Source: Herbaspirillum aquaticum
GTDB taxonomy: Bacteria; Pseudomonadota; Gammaproteobacteria; Burkholderiales; Burkholderiaceae_D
DNA: 64,000 nucleotides
Direction of reading: 5' to 3'
NCBI RefSeq assembly: GCF_002213425.1
Contig: NZ_NJGV01000014.1
Coordinates: 1 to 64,000, forward strand
The notes under the pieces were generated by a model. It searched no databases, was not told where the DNA came from, and was given only the letters and a program-made list of their open reading frames with translations. Positions 46,552 to 55,623 of the stretch are shown piece by piece; the first letter of the stretch is position 1, and every line of letters begins with the position of its first letter. The translations under genes and the position numbers were made by a program.

Positions 46552-48873
46552 TCAGGACAACACCGGCTCCCCAATCTCAGGAATCAACCGGATCGGAATC
46601 GACTTCGCCGCCGGCACCTTGCTGCCGCGTGCATGGTGGAACAGCGGGATGAGCCGGTTGAGCTCAGGGAAATAGCCCATCACGCAGCCCACCGGAATAT
46701 CGAAGGGCTCCACGCGCAGATGTTCCACGCGGCGCTCTACACCATCGTCCGACACGGTCTCGGCAGTGACGAAATCACCCGCGCCCAATCCTTGCTGCTG
46801 CAAGTCCCGCAGGTTCATCAGCAGCACGCGGCGCGTCCCCCACACGCCACGGAAGCGGTCATCCAGCGAATAGACGGTCGTGTTGAATTGACTGTCACCG
46901 CGCGTGGTCATCAGGCGCAATACGCCCGGTGCATCGCCGGGCATGTCAGGATCGGGATCGAATCCGTCCGGCGTCTTGAAGTTGGCACGGCCGTTGGGGG
47001 TCTTCCATTGCCGCTCGCGCGCCGCCAGCGGGCGCGCGAACCCGCCCGGGGTCCACATGCGCGCATTGAAGTCGCGGAAGATGTCGGGATAGGTCGCTTC
47101 GATGGCGTCGCGGATGAGCGCATAGTCACCGACCCAGGCATCCCAGTCCACGTGCGGGTTCAAAGGCAGCAGGCGCTTGGCCAGTTCGGCCACGATCGCC
47201 GGCTCCGACATCAGGTGCGGCGAGGCCGGGTTGACGCGGCCGCGCGAGCCATGCATGCAGCCGGTGCTGTCCTCCACCGATACCGCCTGCTCGCCGCCGC
47301 GCTGGCGGTCGATCTCGATGCGGCCCAGGCAAGGCAGCACATAAGAGGTCTTGCCATGGATCACGCAGGAACGATTGAAGTGCGTGACCACCTGCACCGT
47401 CAGCGGCAGTTCGCGCCAGGCCGGCTCGATGACGCCATGATCCGGAATGGCCCGCACGAAATTGCCGCCCAGCATGAAGAAGGCAGAGAGCTCACCATCG
47501 CGGATCTTCTCGCAGGCCTCCACCGTATTGAGCCCCTTCTCCATCGGCGGTTCGAAATGATAGAGCGCACGCAGCTTGTCGTTGGGCACCATCTCCGGTT
47601 TTTCGGTGATGCCCACCGTGCGCTGGCCCTGCACGTTGGAATGGCCACGGATGGGACAGATACCGGCGCCGGGCTTGCCGATATTGCCGCGCATGAGCAG
47701 CAGGTTGGTCAGCATGTGGATGGCACGCACCGCTTCACGGTGCTGGGTGATGCCCATGCCATACATGAGCATGGCGCGGCTGGCGCCGGCATAAGTGTCG
47801 GCTGCCAGTTCCAGCTCGCTGCGCGGCACGCCGGCGTGATGCTCGATCTCGGCCCACTCTGCAGCGCGCGCAGCGGCCGCGAACTCCTCGAAACCGCTCG
47901 TGTGTTCATCAATGAAGGCCTGGTCCAGCAGGCGCGGCAAGCCTTCGGCACGAGCGCGGTCGTCGCGCTCCAGGATGCGCTTGGCCATGCCGATGGCGGC
48001 TGCCGTGTCGCCGCCGATCTTGATCTGCACATATTGCGAACTGATGTCGGTATGCGCCGGGGTGATCATCTCCTTGGGCGACTGCGGGTTGACGAAGCGT
48101 TCCAGGCCGCGCTCGCGCAAGGGATTGAAGGTGATCACCGGCACCCCGCGCTTGCGGGCATCTTCCAGCGGATGCAGCATGCGCGGTGCATTGGTACCGG
48201 TATTGTGGCCGAAGAAGAGGATGCAATCGGTCTGTTCGAAGTCTTCCAGCCTGACCGTCCCCACCGGTACCCCAATGGTCTCGAGCAGGGCCACCGAAGT
48301 GGATTCGTGGCACATGTTGGAACTGTCGGGCAGGTTGTTGGTGCCGTACATGCGGGCCATCAGCTGATACATGTACGAGGTTTCCAACGACGCCCGGCCG
48401 GAAGCATAGAAGACGACCTTCTTCGGATCCATGGCACGCAACTGTGCCGCGATGTCATCAAAGGCTTCGCTCCAGGAGACCGGCAGGTAGCGGTCGCTGG
48501 CGGCATCGTATTTCAACGGTTCCGTGATGCGTCCGGTGGATTCGAGTTCGAGGTCGTTCCAGCTTTCCATCTCGGTGACGGTGTGCTGCGCGAACAATTC
48601 CGGTGTGGCGCGCTTGGCGGTGATTTCCCAGGCGGTGGCCTTGGCGCCGTTCTCGCAGAATTCGAACAGGTGGGGGTCGGCCGGTTTGGCCCAGGAACAG
48701 CTGACGCAGGCAAAACCGTCGGGCTTGTTCTGCTTCATGAGGATGCGCGTTCCGGTGGCGATGACGTGCTCCTGCTGCAGGATGGCGCCCAGTGCCTTGA
48801 CCGAGCCCCAGCCGCCGGCCGCATTGTTGTATTCGTCGAAATGGCCTTCTTCGGGGATGTCCTTGGTTTTCAT
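46552..48873 (-). CDS. ydeP: FdhF/YdeP-family molybdopterin oxidoreductase
   Basis: A 773-aa molybdopterin enzyme of the YdeP type. The N-terminal region has CVSCSWAKP in place of a classic 4Fe-4S cluster motif, and the core has typical bis-MGD segments (FYASGRASLET, HESTSVALLE, GHNTGTNAPRML) and a C-terminal substrate-site domain. YdeP-type enzymes are related to formate dehydrogenase but their reaction is poorly known. The start at ATG 48873 has GGAG before it. No partner subunits are adjacent. Confidence 0.85.
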   Translation of the reverse strand: MKTKDIPEEGHFDEYNNAAGGWGSVKALGAILQQEHVIATGTRILMKQNKPDGFACVSCSWAKPADPHLFEFCENGAKATAWEITAKRATPELFAQHTVTEMESWNDLELESTGRITEPLKYDAASDRYLPVSWSEAFDDIAAQLRAMDPKKVVFYASGRASLETSYMYQLMARMYGTNNLPDSSNMCHESTSVALLETIGVPVGTVRLEDFEQTDCILFFGHNTGTNAPRMLHPLEDARKRGVPVITFNPLRERGLERFVNPQSPKEMITPAHTDISSQYVQIKIGGDTAAAIGMAKRILERDDRARAEGLPRLLDQAFIDEHTSGFEEFAAAARAAEWAEIEHHAGVPRSELELAADTYAGASRAMLMYGMGITQHREAVRAIHMLTNLLLMRGNIGKPGAGICPIRGHSNVQGQRTVGITEKPEMVPNDKLRALYHFEPPMEKGLNTVEACEKIRDGELSAFFMLGGNFVRAIPDHGVIEPAWRELPLTVQVVTHFNRSCVIHGKTSYVLPCLGRIEIDRQRGGEQAVSVEDSTGCMHGSRGRVNPASPHLMSEPAIVAELAKRLLPLNPHVDWDAWVGDYALIRDAIEATYPDIFRDFNARMWTPGGFARPLAARERQWKTPNGRANFKTPDGFDPDPDMPGDAPGVLRLMTTRGDSQFNTTVYSLDDRFRGVWGTRRVLLMNLRDLQQQGLGAGDFVTAETVSDDGVERRVEHLRVEPFDIPVGCVMGYFPELNRLIPLFHHARGSKVPAAKSIPIRLIPEIGEPVLS

Positions 48874-49212
48874 GTCGCTTCTCCGAGCGTGATGCATTCG
48901 TGGGGAGGGGCGCCCTGCATGGTCACGTGGTCGCCCTTTGGCGCGGCGCAAGAAACTCATTGCGTCCAGCCTGCAATCATGGAAGAGGCGCATGCATTTG
49001 GCTGTAGGCGCCACACGGATTTACTGCGCGCCGGACTCCTACAGCATCGCAAGGCAGCCGCAGCGCGGCCGTAATGACCGAGCACAAGGCTTAATGAAAT
49101 CCTACGGCGAACACAGCAGCACGCCGACATCTTGCAGGCGTGAAGGCGCGCATACTTCCCATCATTGCGCAGCCTGCGCGTCCCTCTTCGCCCTGGTTAC
49201 CGGCTTCCCATC
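48874..49212. other. ydeP / four-gene-operon intergenic region
   Basis: Divergent promoter region with no convincing gene; no clear promoter pair or hairpin was noticed. Confidence 0.4.
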
Positions 49213-50271
49213 ATGATGAGCAGCACCGCCCGCCGCTACGCCCCACCCTGCCCCTCGCTGCCTGCAGCGCTGGAAGAATTCATCGGGCCTGCGCTGCAGG
49301 AAGCCCCGCATGCACAACTGTCCGTCGTCGCCGCGCGCCTGCTGCGCCAGCTGGTAGTGGCGGGACTGGACCGCCTGCCCTTGCCGGGCCATGGCGAGAC
49401 GCTGTCGCGCTGGCAGGCGCTGGCGGCGGTGGCCGCGCAGGACCTGTCGCTGGCCAAACTCTACGAAGCGCATACCGATGCGCTCGCCATCCTGGCCGAA
49501 GCCAATGTGGCGGTGCCACCGCATTCCATCTGGGGCGTCTGGTGCGCACAGGGTAGGCCGGGCAGCCTGCGCATGCGCGAGCAAGGGGATCGCATCCTTC
49601 TCGATGGTGAAAAATCCTGGTGCTCGGGCGCCGCCGCCCTTACCCATGCCCTGCTTGGCCATCGCGACGAGCAAGACCAATACTGGCTGCTCGCCATCGA
49701 GCTGGGCCAGCCGGGCGTGACCTTCATCGAGGACGACTGGGCCGCGGTCGGCATGGCCGCCACCCGCACTGCGCGCCTGCAACTGCACGGTGTCACCGCG
49801 CAAGTGATCGGCGGTCCCGGCTTTTACCTGGAACGTCCCGGTTTCTGGCAGGGCGGCATCGGCATTGCCGCCTGCTGGTACGGCGCTGCTGACGCGTTGG
49901 TATCCGTAATGCGCGAAGGCCTGGCGCAGCGGGCTGACAGCCATGCGCTGGCCCGACTGGGCAACGCCCTGTGCCTGCAACATTCAGCAGCGGCCTGCCT
50001 GCGCGAAAGTGCCGCACGCATCGATTCCCACCCGGGGGCCAAGCTCATGCAGGAAGCGCTGCGCACCCGTCTCATCGTGGAACGCGCCTGCCTGCAAATC
50101 ATCGAGGACCTGGGCGCAGCGCTCGGTCCGCATCCCTATTGCGGCAGCCGGCGCAGTGCGCGCCTGCTGGCCGACCTGCCGGTGTGGCTGCGCCAGAGCC
50201 ACGCCGAACGCGACCTGGCGGCACTGGCCCAGGCCAGTCTTGAAGAGGAGTCGTCCCCATGCTCATTGTGA
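49213..50271 (+). CDS. acyl-CoA-dehydrogenase-like protein, operon gene 1
   Basis: A 352-aa protein with acyl-CoA dehydrogenase features (GEKSWCSGA in the middle domain, a helical C-terminal domain). It is shorter than usual and the catalytic glutamate is not obvious, so it may bind rather than oxidise an acyl group. ATG 49213 lacks a good ribosome site. It overlaps the next gene by 13 nt. Gene 1 of four; see the operon finding. Confidence 0.8.
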   Translation: MMSSTARRYAPPCPSLPAALEEFIGPALQEAPHAQLSVVAARLLRQLVVAGLDRLPLPGHGETLSRWQALAAVAAQDLSLAKLYEAHTDALAILAEANVAVPPHSIWGVWCAQGRPGSLRMREQGDRILLDGEKSWCSGAAALTHALLGHRDEQDQYWLLAIELGQPGVTFIEDDWAAVGMAATRTARLQLHGVTAQVIGGPGFYLERPGFWQGGIGIAACWYGAADALVSVMREGLAQRADSHALARLGNALCLQHSAAACLRESAARIDSHPGAKLMQEALRTRLIVERACLQIIEDLGAALGPHPYCGSRRSARLLADLPVWLRQSHAERDLAALAQASLEEESSPCSL

Positions 50272-51044
50272 ACCCCACGCCGCCCGCCAATGCGGCGGTC
50301 CATGCCCGCCATATCGATATCACGCACGGCACGGCCGAAGAGGTATGGCAATCCTGCCAGCGCCTGCACGCCCTGCCCGAACTGGAGCTGTGCCACCTGG
50401 TACCGGCGCGCTCGCGTGCCGTCATCCTGGCTCCGCATCCGGATGACGAGACCCTGGGCTGCGGCGGACTGATCGCCCAGCTCGCCGGGATGATGCGGGA
50501 GATCGCCGTGGTCGCCGTCAGCGATGGCGAGCGCAGCCACCCGGAGTCCTCTGCACTGGCCTCACGCCTGCCGCTGTTGCGCCCTGCCGAGAGCATGGCC
50601 GCCCTCGAATGCCTGGGTGCAGGCCAGGCGCAGATCCTGCGGGCACGCATTCCCGACGGCCAGATCCGCCAGCACCGCCTGGAACTGAAGGCCTGGCTGA
50701 TCGCGCAATTGCGCCATACCGACATCGTCTTCGCCCCCTGGCGCCTGGACGGCCATCCCGACCATGAAACCGTGGGCGAAGTGGCTGCCGAACTTGAGCA
50801 TGAACTGGGCTGCAAGCTGGTGGAAGTGCCGATCTGGGGCTGGCACTGGGCGCAGCCGCTGGGCGGGGAATTCCCCTGGGGCCGCGCGCGCAAGCTGGCC
50901 TTCGACGCCGAGACCGGCATGATGAAGCGACGCGCCCTGCGCTGCTACCACAGCCAGATCGGTCGGGACGGTGAGCGTGATCCGGTACTGCCGGCCGGTG
51001 TGCTGGCGCATTTCGTGCGACCTTACGAAGTGTTCTTCCTATGA
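50259..51044 (+). CDS. PIG-L family N-acetylglucosaminyl deacetylase, operon gene 2
   Basis: A 261-aa zinc deacetylase with the APHPDDETLGCGG motif and a GHPDHETVGE second metal motif. PIG-L/BshB/LpxC-like enzymes remove N-acetyl groups from amino-sugar conjugates. It overlaps the previous and the next gene (4 nt), so production is coupled. Substrate unknown. Confidence 0.9.
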   Translation: MLIVNPTPPANAAVHARHIDITHGTAEEVWQSCQRLHALPELELCHLVPARSRAVILAPHPDDETLGCGGLIAQLAGMMREIAVVAVSDGERSHPESSALASRLPLLRPAESMAALECLGAGQAQILRARIPDGQIRQHRLELKAWLIAQLRHTDIVFAPWRLDGHPDHETVGEVAAELEHELGCKLVEVPIWGWHWAQPLGGEFPWGRARKLAFDAETGMMKRRALRCYHSQIGRDGERDPVLPAGVLAHFVRPYEVFFL

Positions 51045-51634
51045 AGGCAGCGCAACTGAGAAACACCCGCCATTTCGACCGGCTTTATGCCGGCAGCGAG
51101 GATCCCTGGAAGACCCGGGACAGCTGGTATGAACAACGCAAGCGCGCCCTGGTCGAGGCGATCCTGCCCCACCAGCACTGCACCGCGATCTTCGAGCCCG
51201 GATGTGGCAGCGGTGAACTGACCCTGCAACTGGCACAGCGCTGCCAGTGGCTGATGGCCTCCGATTTCTGCGCGGAGGCCGTGCGCATCACGCGCGAGAA
51301 GACGGCCCACCTGCCGCACGTACAAGTGCGCAGGCAGTCGCTGCCCGAACAATGGCCCGCCGGTGGACACGACATGCCGCAGGTCGACCTGATCCTCTTC
51401 TCGGAGCTCTGCTACTACTTCGATGCGCCCAACGTGGCCGAGATGGTGGCCCTGGCCACCACCGCGCTGGCACCCGCCGGCCACCTGCTGGCCTGCCACT
51501 GGAAGAAGGATTTCGATGACCGGCTGCTGGCCACGCGTCCCATGCACCAGCTCATCGATGCACACGCGCGCCTGAAGCGCCAGGCCTGTTATGAAGACGA
51601 GGACATCCTCATCGATCTCTGGCGCAAGATCTGA
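51041..51634 (+). CDS. NodS-like SAM methyltransferase, operon gene 3
   Basis: A 197-aa class I methyltransferase with a FEPGCGSGELT SAM site, DFCAEAVRI and LFSELCYYF motifs. It resembles NodS-type N-methyltransferases that act on deacetylated amino sugars. The start overlaps the deacetylase stop (ATGA). Substrate unknown, but the neighbour that exposes an amine fits. Confidence 0.85.
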   Translation: MKAAQLRNTRHFDRLYAGSEDPWKTRDSWYEQRKRALVEAILPHQHCTAIFEPGCGSGELTLQLAQRCQWLMASDFCAEAVRITREKTAHLPHVQVRRQSLPEQWPAGGHDMPQVDLILFSELCYYFDAPNVAEMVALATTALAPAGHLLACHWKKDFDDRLLATRPMHQLIDAHARLKRQACYEDEDILIDLWRKI

Positions 51635-51667
51635 TCCGCTTCACACCATCACCCTCGAGGAGAGAGC

Positions 51668-52378
51668 ATGATCGGCATCGTCATCCCCGCCCACGACGAA
51701 GAAGCCACCCTGCACGCTTGCCTGCGCGCGGCCCGGGAGGCGGCGTCGCATCCTCTGCTGCAGGGGGAAGCGGTACGCATTGCAGTGGTGCTCGACAGTT
51801 GCAGCGATGCCTCCGAGAGAATTGCCCGGGGCCATCCTGTGACGGTGCTGCCATTGCAGGTGCGCAATGTCGGGCTGGCCCGTCATCACGGCGCCCAGGC
51901 GCTCATCGCCGAGGGCGCGCGCTGGCTGGCCTTTACCGATGCCGATACGCTGGTGGCGCCCGACTGGCTGGCGTCGCAACTGCAGCTGCAGGCCGATGCC
52001 GTCTGCGGCACCGTCACGCCTGACAGCTGGCGCGATCATCCTTTGGAAGTGCAGCAGCGCTTCGCGCGCGACTATCACGACCGCGACGGCCATCGCCATA
52101 TCCACGGCGCCAATTTCGGGGTGTGCGCGCAAGCGTATGCGCGTGCGGGAGGATTTCCGCCGCTGGCCTGCCACGAGGATGTAGGGCTGGTGCAAGCCCT
52201 GCAGGCCATCGGCGCGCACATCGCCTGGAGTGCCCGCGTGCGCGTGGTCACCAGCACCCGCAGCGCGAGCAAGGCGCGCGGCGGCTTTGGCGACACCCTG
52301 CGCCAGTGGGCCGCGGAAGAATGCGCGGCCATGCTGCCGGTTCAGCGCGCGCTGTCTCCGGCACGTACCACCTGCTGA
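51668..52378 (+). CDS. family 2 glycosyltransferase, operon gene 4
   Basis: A 236-aa GT-A fold glycosyltransferase: VIPAHDEEATL at the start, LDSCSDASE, and the metal-binding DADT in AFTDADTLV. It has no membrane helices. AGGAG precedes the ATG at 51668, 33 nt from the methyltransferase. It overlaps the convergent yihY gene by 37 nt at its 3' end. Confidence 0.88.
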   Translation: MIGIVIPAHDEEATLHACLRAAREAASHPLLQGEAVRIAVVLDSCSDASERIARGHPVTVLPLQVRNVGLARHHGAQALIAEGARWLAFTDADTLVAPDWLASQLQLQADAVCGTVTPDSWRDHPLEVQQRFARDYHDRDGHRHIHGANFGVCAQAYARAGGFPPLACHEDVGLVQALQAIGAHIAWSARVRVVTSTRSASKARGGFGDTLRQWAAEECAAMLPVQRALSPARTTC

Positions 52379-53745
52379 GCCTGCTGGATGCTCACATGAT
52401 GGTCCTGCACCGTATTGACCAGCCGCTGGCGTTTTGCGCGTGAGCCGAAGTTGTTGGCGTAGATCCAGGTGAACTCCGCGCCCAGCAGGAAGATCTGCGC
52501 CGAGTAGTAAATCCACAGCAGCAGCAGCGCAAACGAGCCGGCCGCACCGAAGCCCGAGGTCATGCCGGTGCTGCCCAGGTAGAGGCCGATGAGGTACTTG
52601 CCGATGATGAAGAGCACCGTGGTGGCGACCGCACCGATCCAGACGTCATGCCAGGACAGCGTCACGCGCGGCATGAACTTGTAGATCATCGAGAAGAGCG
52701 TGGAAAACACCACGAAGGAGAGCACGAAGTTGAGCATCTGCAGCAGCAGTTGCCAGCCCTCGAACCAGCCGCCCCACCAGCGCCCAAGGGCGGCCAGCGC
52801 CGCACTGACCACCAGCGAGATGATCAGCAGGAAACCCAGGCCGATGATGAGCCCGAAGGACAGCAGCCGCGTGCGCGCCAGTTGCCATACGCCGCTCTTG
52901 CGCTTGACGGCGGGAATGCGCCAGATGCGGTCCAGCGCGCTCTGCAGTTCGGAGAACACGGCGGTGGCACCGATGACCAGCGTCACCACGGAAATGGCTG
53001 CGGCAATCAAGCCCTCGCGCGGCTGGCTCACCGATTTCAGCAAACCCTGGATGGCGAAGGCGCCTTCGGTACCGACGATGTCGCGGATCTGGTTGACGAT
53101 CTCGCCCTGTGCCGCGTCGTGGCCGAAGAGCATGCCGGCCACCGCAATGGCGATCACCAGCATGGGCGCAATCGAGAAGATGGTGTAGTAGGCGATGGCC
53201 GCGCCCATGCTGGGCGCGAAGTCATCAATCCAGGCATTGATGGCCGCCACCGTCATCTGCCAGGCCTGCTGGGCGCGGGTACCGCCCTTGAGCATCTTGA
53301 CCTCGGCGGCCGGGTCCAGGTAATCCGACGGTGCCGGTTCCAGCTTGGCCTTGACGATGTCGATGCGCGCGGGCGCGTCCGCCGGTGGCACAACGTCGTT
53401 GCGGGCTTTCTCGGCGGCCGCCTTGGCCCGCTCGGAACCCTTGCGCCAGGCGGCAATGAGCGGCATGGCCAGCGTGACCACGCGCAGGGCGCGCTCGAGC
53501 CCGGGCGGCACCGCTTCACGCCCGCCATGCCCGGCGTGGCTGTCATGAGCGGCCACCGCAGGCCGTGCGCGCGGCGCTGCCGCGCGTTTCTGGCGGCGCT
53601 TTCTTCCCAGCCACAGACCCACTCCCGCACTGAGCAGCGCACCGGCAACCAGGCCCCCCGTGGAGGGAGCGGCACGCTCGGCGGGATCACGGGTGGTCGC
53701 AGCAGTCTGGCGAGACGATGGGGAAGGGTCGTAAGAGCTGCTCAT
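52342..53745 (-). CDS. YihY/BrkB-family inner-membrane protein
   Basis: A 467-aa protein: a soluble Ala/Arg-rich N-terminal part with one helix (about 30-46), then a YihY domain (about 165-440) with six hydrophobic helices. Function poorly known. The start at 53745 gives MSSSYDPSP; the longer upstream frame is not needed. It ends inside the convergent glycosyltransferase gene. Confidence 0.85.
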   Translation of the reverse strand: MSSSYDPSPSSRQTAATTRDPAERAAPSTGGLVAGALLSAGVGLWLGRKRRQKRAAAPRARPAVAAHDSHAGHGGREAVPPGLERALRVVTLAMPLIAAWRKGSERAKAAAEKARNDVVPPADAPARIDIVKAKLEPAPSDYLDPAAEVKMLKGGTRAQQAWQMTVAAINAWIDDFAPSMGAAIAYYTIFSIAPMLVIAIAVAGMLFGHDAAQGEIVNQIRDIVGTEGAFAIQGLLKSVSQPREGLIAAAISVVTLVIGATAVFSELQSALDRIWRIPAVKRKSGVWQLARTRLLSFGLIIGLGFLLIISLVVSAALAALGRWWGGWFEGWQLLLQMLNFVLSFVVFSTLFSMIYKFMPRVTLSWHDVWIGAVATTVLFIIGKYLIGLYLGSTGMTSGFGAAGSFALLLLWIYYSAQIFLLGAEFTWIYANNFGSRAKRQRLVNTVQDHHVSIQQAQQVVRAGDSAR

Positions 53746-54086
53746 GGGGTCCTCGGCTTGGCATCTTGTTGTGGCAGTGTGACCGACACGCATGAACGAT
53801 TGTTCCTGCGGCCCGCAAGCGCTTCCAGCCTTGTAGGAAGCCACTGTCAGCGTTCCGGACGGGCGACGGGAAAGCGCCGCACATGGTATAAAGTGAATCT
53901 TCGCGCAAGTAGCCACGGCTTGCAAAAAAGCCTGGATTTCGCACTGCGCATGAACCAGGCCGGCGCGAGCCGGTCTGTCTGAATTCTCCCCAGGCCATAG
54001 CGCCTGCCCTGCGTTTGCGCAACCTCATTGCGCGACGCGTCCGGGCGGCGCCGGCCCTTCCCCAACCTGACGAACGAGGATTGCCC
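53746..54086. other. yihY-gabD divergent intergenic region
   Basis: No gene. A TATAAA at about 53887-53892 could be a gabD -10, but no -35 is evident. Confidence 0.35.
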
Positions 54087-55520
54087 ATGTATAAGGACGT
54101 ACAGCTTTTCATCAACGGCGAATGGACCGCCAGCGCCTCCGGCCGCACCATCGATGTCGTCAATCCGGCGACCGAAGAAGTGATCGGCAAGATCGCCCAC
54201 GCCGACCGCAGCGACCTGGATCGCGCCCTGGAAGCCGCCAAAAAGGGTTTCGAGACCTGGCGCAACATGTCCGCCTTCGAGCGTTCCAAGATCATGCGCC
54301 GCGCGGCTGACCTGCTGCGTGAACGCGCCGACGATATCGCGCGCCTGATGACCATGGAACAAGGCAAGCCGCTGGGCGAATCCAAAATGGAAACCCTGGG
54401 TGCCGCCGACACCATCGACTGGTTCGCCGAAGAAGCCCGCCGCACCTACGGCCGCCTGGTACCGGCCCGCGTGCCGGGTGCCTACCAGATGGTGATCAAG
54501 GAGCCGGTCGGTCCGGTGGCCGCCTTCACGCCCTGGAATTTCCCGATCAACCAGGTGGTGCGCAAGCTCTCGGCGGCCCTGGCCGCAGGCTGCTCCATCA
54601 TCGTCAAGGCGCCGGAAGAAACCCCGGCCTCCCCGGCTGAACTGATCCGCGCCTACGCCGATGCGGGCGTGCCGGCCGGTGTCATCAACCTGGTCTACGG
54701 CGTGCCGGCCGAGATCTCGGAATACCTGATCCCGCATCCGGTGATCAAGAAGATTTCCTTCACCGGCTCCACCCCGGTGGGCAAGCAGCTCGCGGCCCTG
54801 GCCGGCCAGCACATGAAGCGTGCCACCATGGAACTGGGCGGCCACGCTCCGGCCATGGTGTTCGATGACGTGGATGTGGAACTGGCCGCCAAGACCCTGG
54901 CCACCTCCAAGTTCCGCAATGCCGGCCAGGTGTGCGTCTCGCCGACCCGCTTCCTGGTGCAGAAGGGTGTCTTCAATGCCTTCGTCGACAAGTTCGTCAC
55001 CTATGCCGAACAGCTGAAGGTGGGCAATGGCCTGGAGGCTGGCGTGGGCATGGGCCCGGTGGCCAACAAGCGCCGCATCCCGGCGCTGGAAGCCTTGATC
55101 GACGATGCCGTCTCGCAAGGCGCGCAGCTGCGCACTGGTGGCAAGCGCATTGGTAACAAGGGTTACTTCTTCCAGCCGACCGTGCTGACCAATGTGCCGC
55201 TGGACGCCCGCGTGATGAACGAGGAGCCCTTCGGTCCTCTGGCCATCATCAATTCCTTCGAGACCCTGGATGAGGTGATCACCGAAGCCAACCGCCTGCC
55301 CTTCGGCCTGGCCGCCTATGCCTTTGCCAAGTCGGCCAAGACCAAGCACGCCCTGGCCGCGCGCGTGGAAAGCGGCATGCTGACCATCAACCACCTGGGC
55401 CTGGCGCTGCCGGAACTGCCTTTCGGCGGCATCAAGGACAGCGGCTACGGTTCCGAAGGCGGTACCGAGGCCATCGAGGCTTACATCAACACCAAGCTGG
55501 TGACGCAGCTGGATGTCTGA
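54087..55520 (+). CDS. gabD: NAD(P)-dependent succinate-semialdehyde dehydrogenase (GabD-type)
   Basis: A 477-aa aldehyde dehydrogenase: [11 protein letters not shown], the catalytic glutamate in MELGGHAP and cysteine in GQVCVSPTR. GabD-type enzymes oxidise succinate semialdehyde in GABA breakdown; an alpha-ketoglutarate-semialdehyde dehydrogenase is possible. Start at ATG 54087. Confidence 0.9.
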   Translation: MYKDVQLFINGEWTASASGRTIDVVNPATEEVIGKIAHADRSDLDRALEAAKKGFETWRNMSAFERSKIMRRAADLLRERADDIARLMTMEQGKPLGESKMETLGAADTIDWFAEEARRTYGRLVPARVPGAYQMVIKEPVGPVAAFTPWNFPINQVVRKLSAALAAGCSIIVKAPEETPASPAELIRAYADAGVPAGVINLVYGVPAEISEYLIPHPVIKKISFTGSTPVGKQLAALAGQHMKRATMELGGHAPAMVFDDVDVELAAKTLATSKFRNAGQVCVSPTRFLVQKGVFNAFVDKFVTYAEQLKVGNGLEAGVGMGPVANKRRIPALEALIDDAVSQGAQLRTGGKRIGNKGYFFQPTVLTNVPLDARVMNEEPFGPLAIINSFETLDEVITEANRLPFGLAAYAFAKSAKTKHALAARVESGMLTINHLGLALPELPFGGIKDSGYGSEGGTEAIEAYINTKLVTQLDV

Positions 55521-55570
55521 TGCCGCGCAGGTCGCATGACCTGCTGCAATGATCGCCCTGCGTGATCAAA

Positions 55571-55605
55571 AAAAATCGGCGGACCTGCAAGGGTCCGCCG
55601 ATTTT
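55571..55605. terminator. bidirectional terminator between gabD and ftsK
   Basis: ATCGGCGGACC/GGTCCGCCGAT stem with TGCAA loop and A and T runs. Confidence 0.9.
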
Positions 55606-55623
55606 CTTTTGGGGCTGTGCTGT

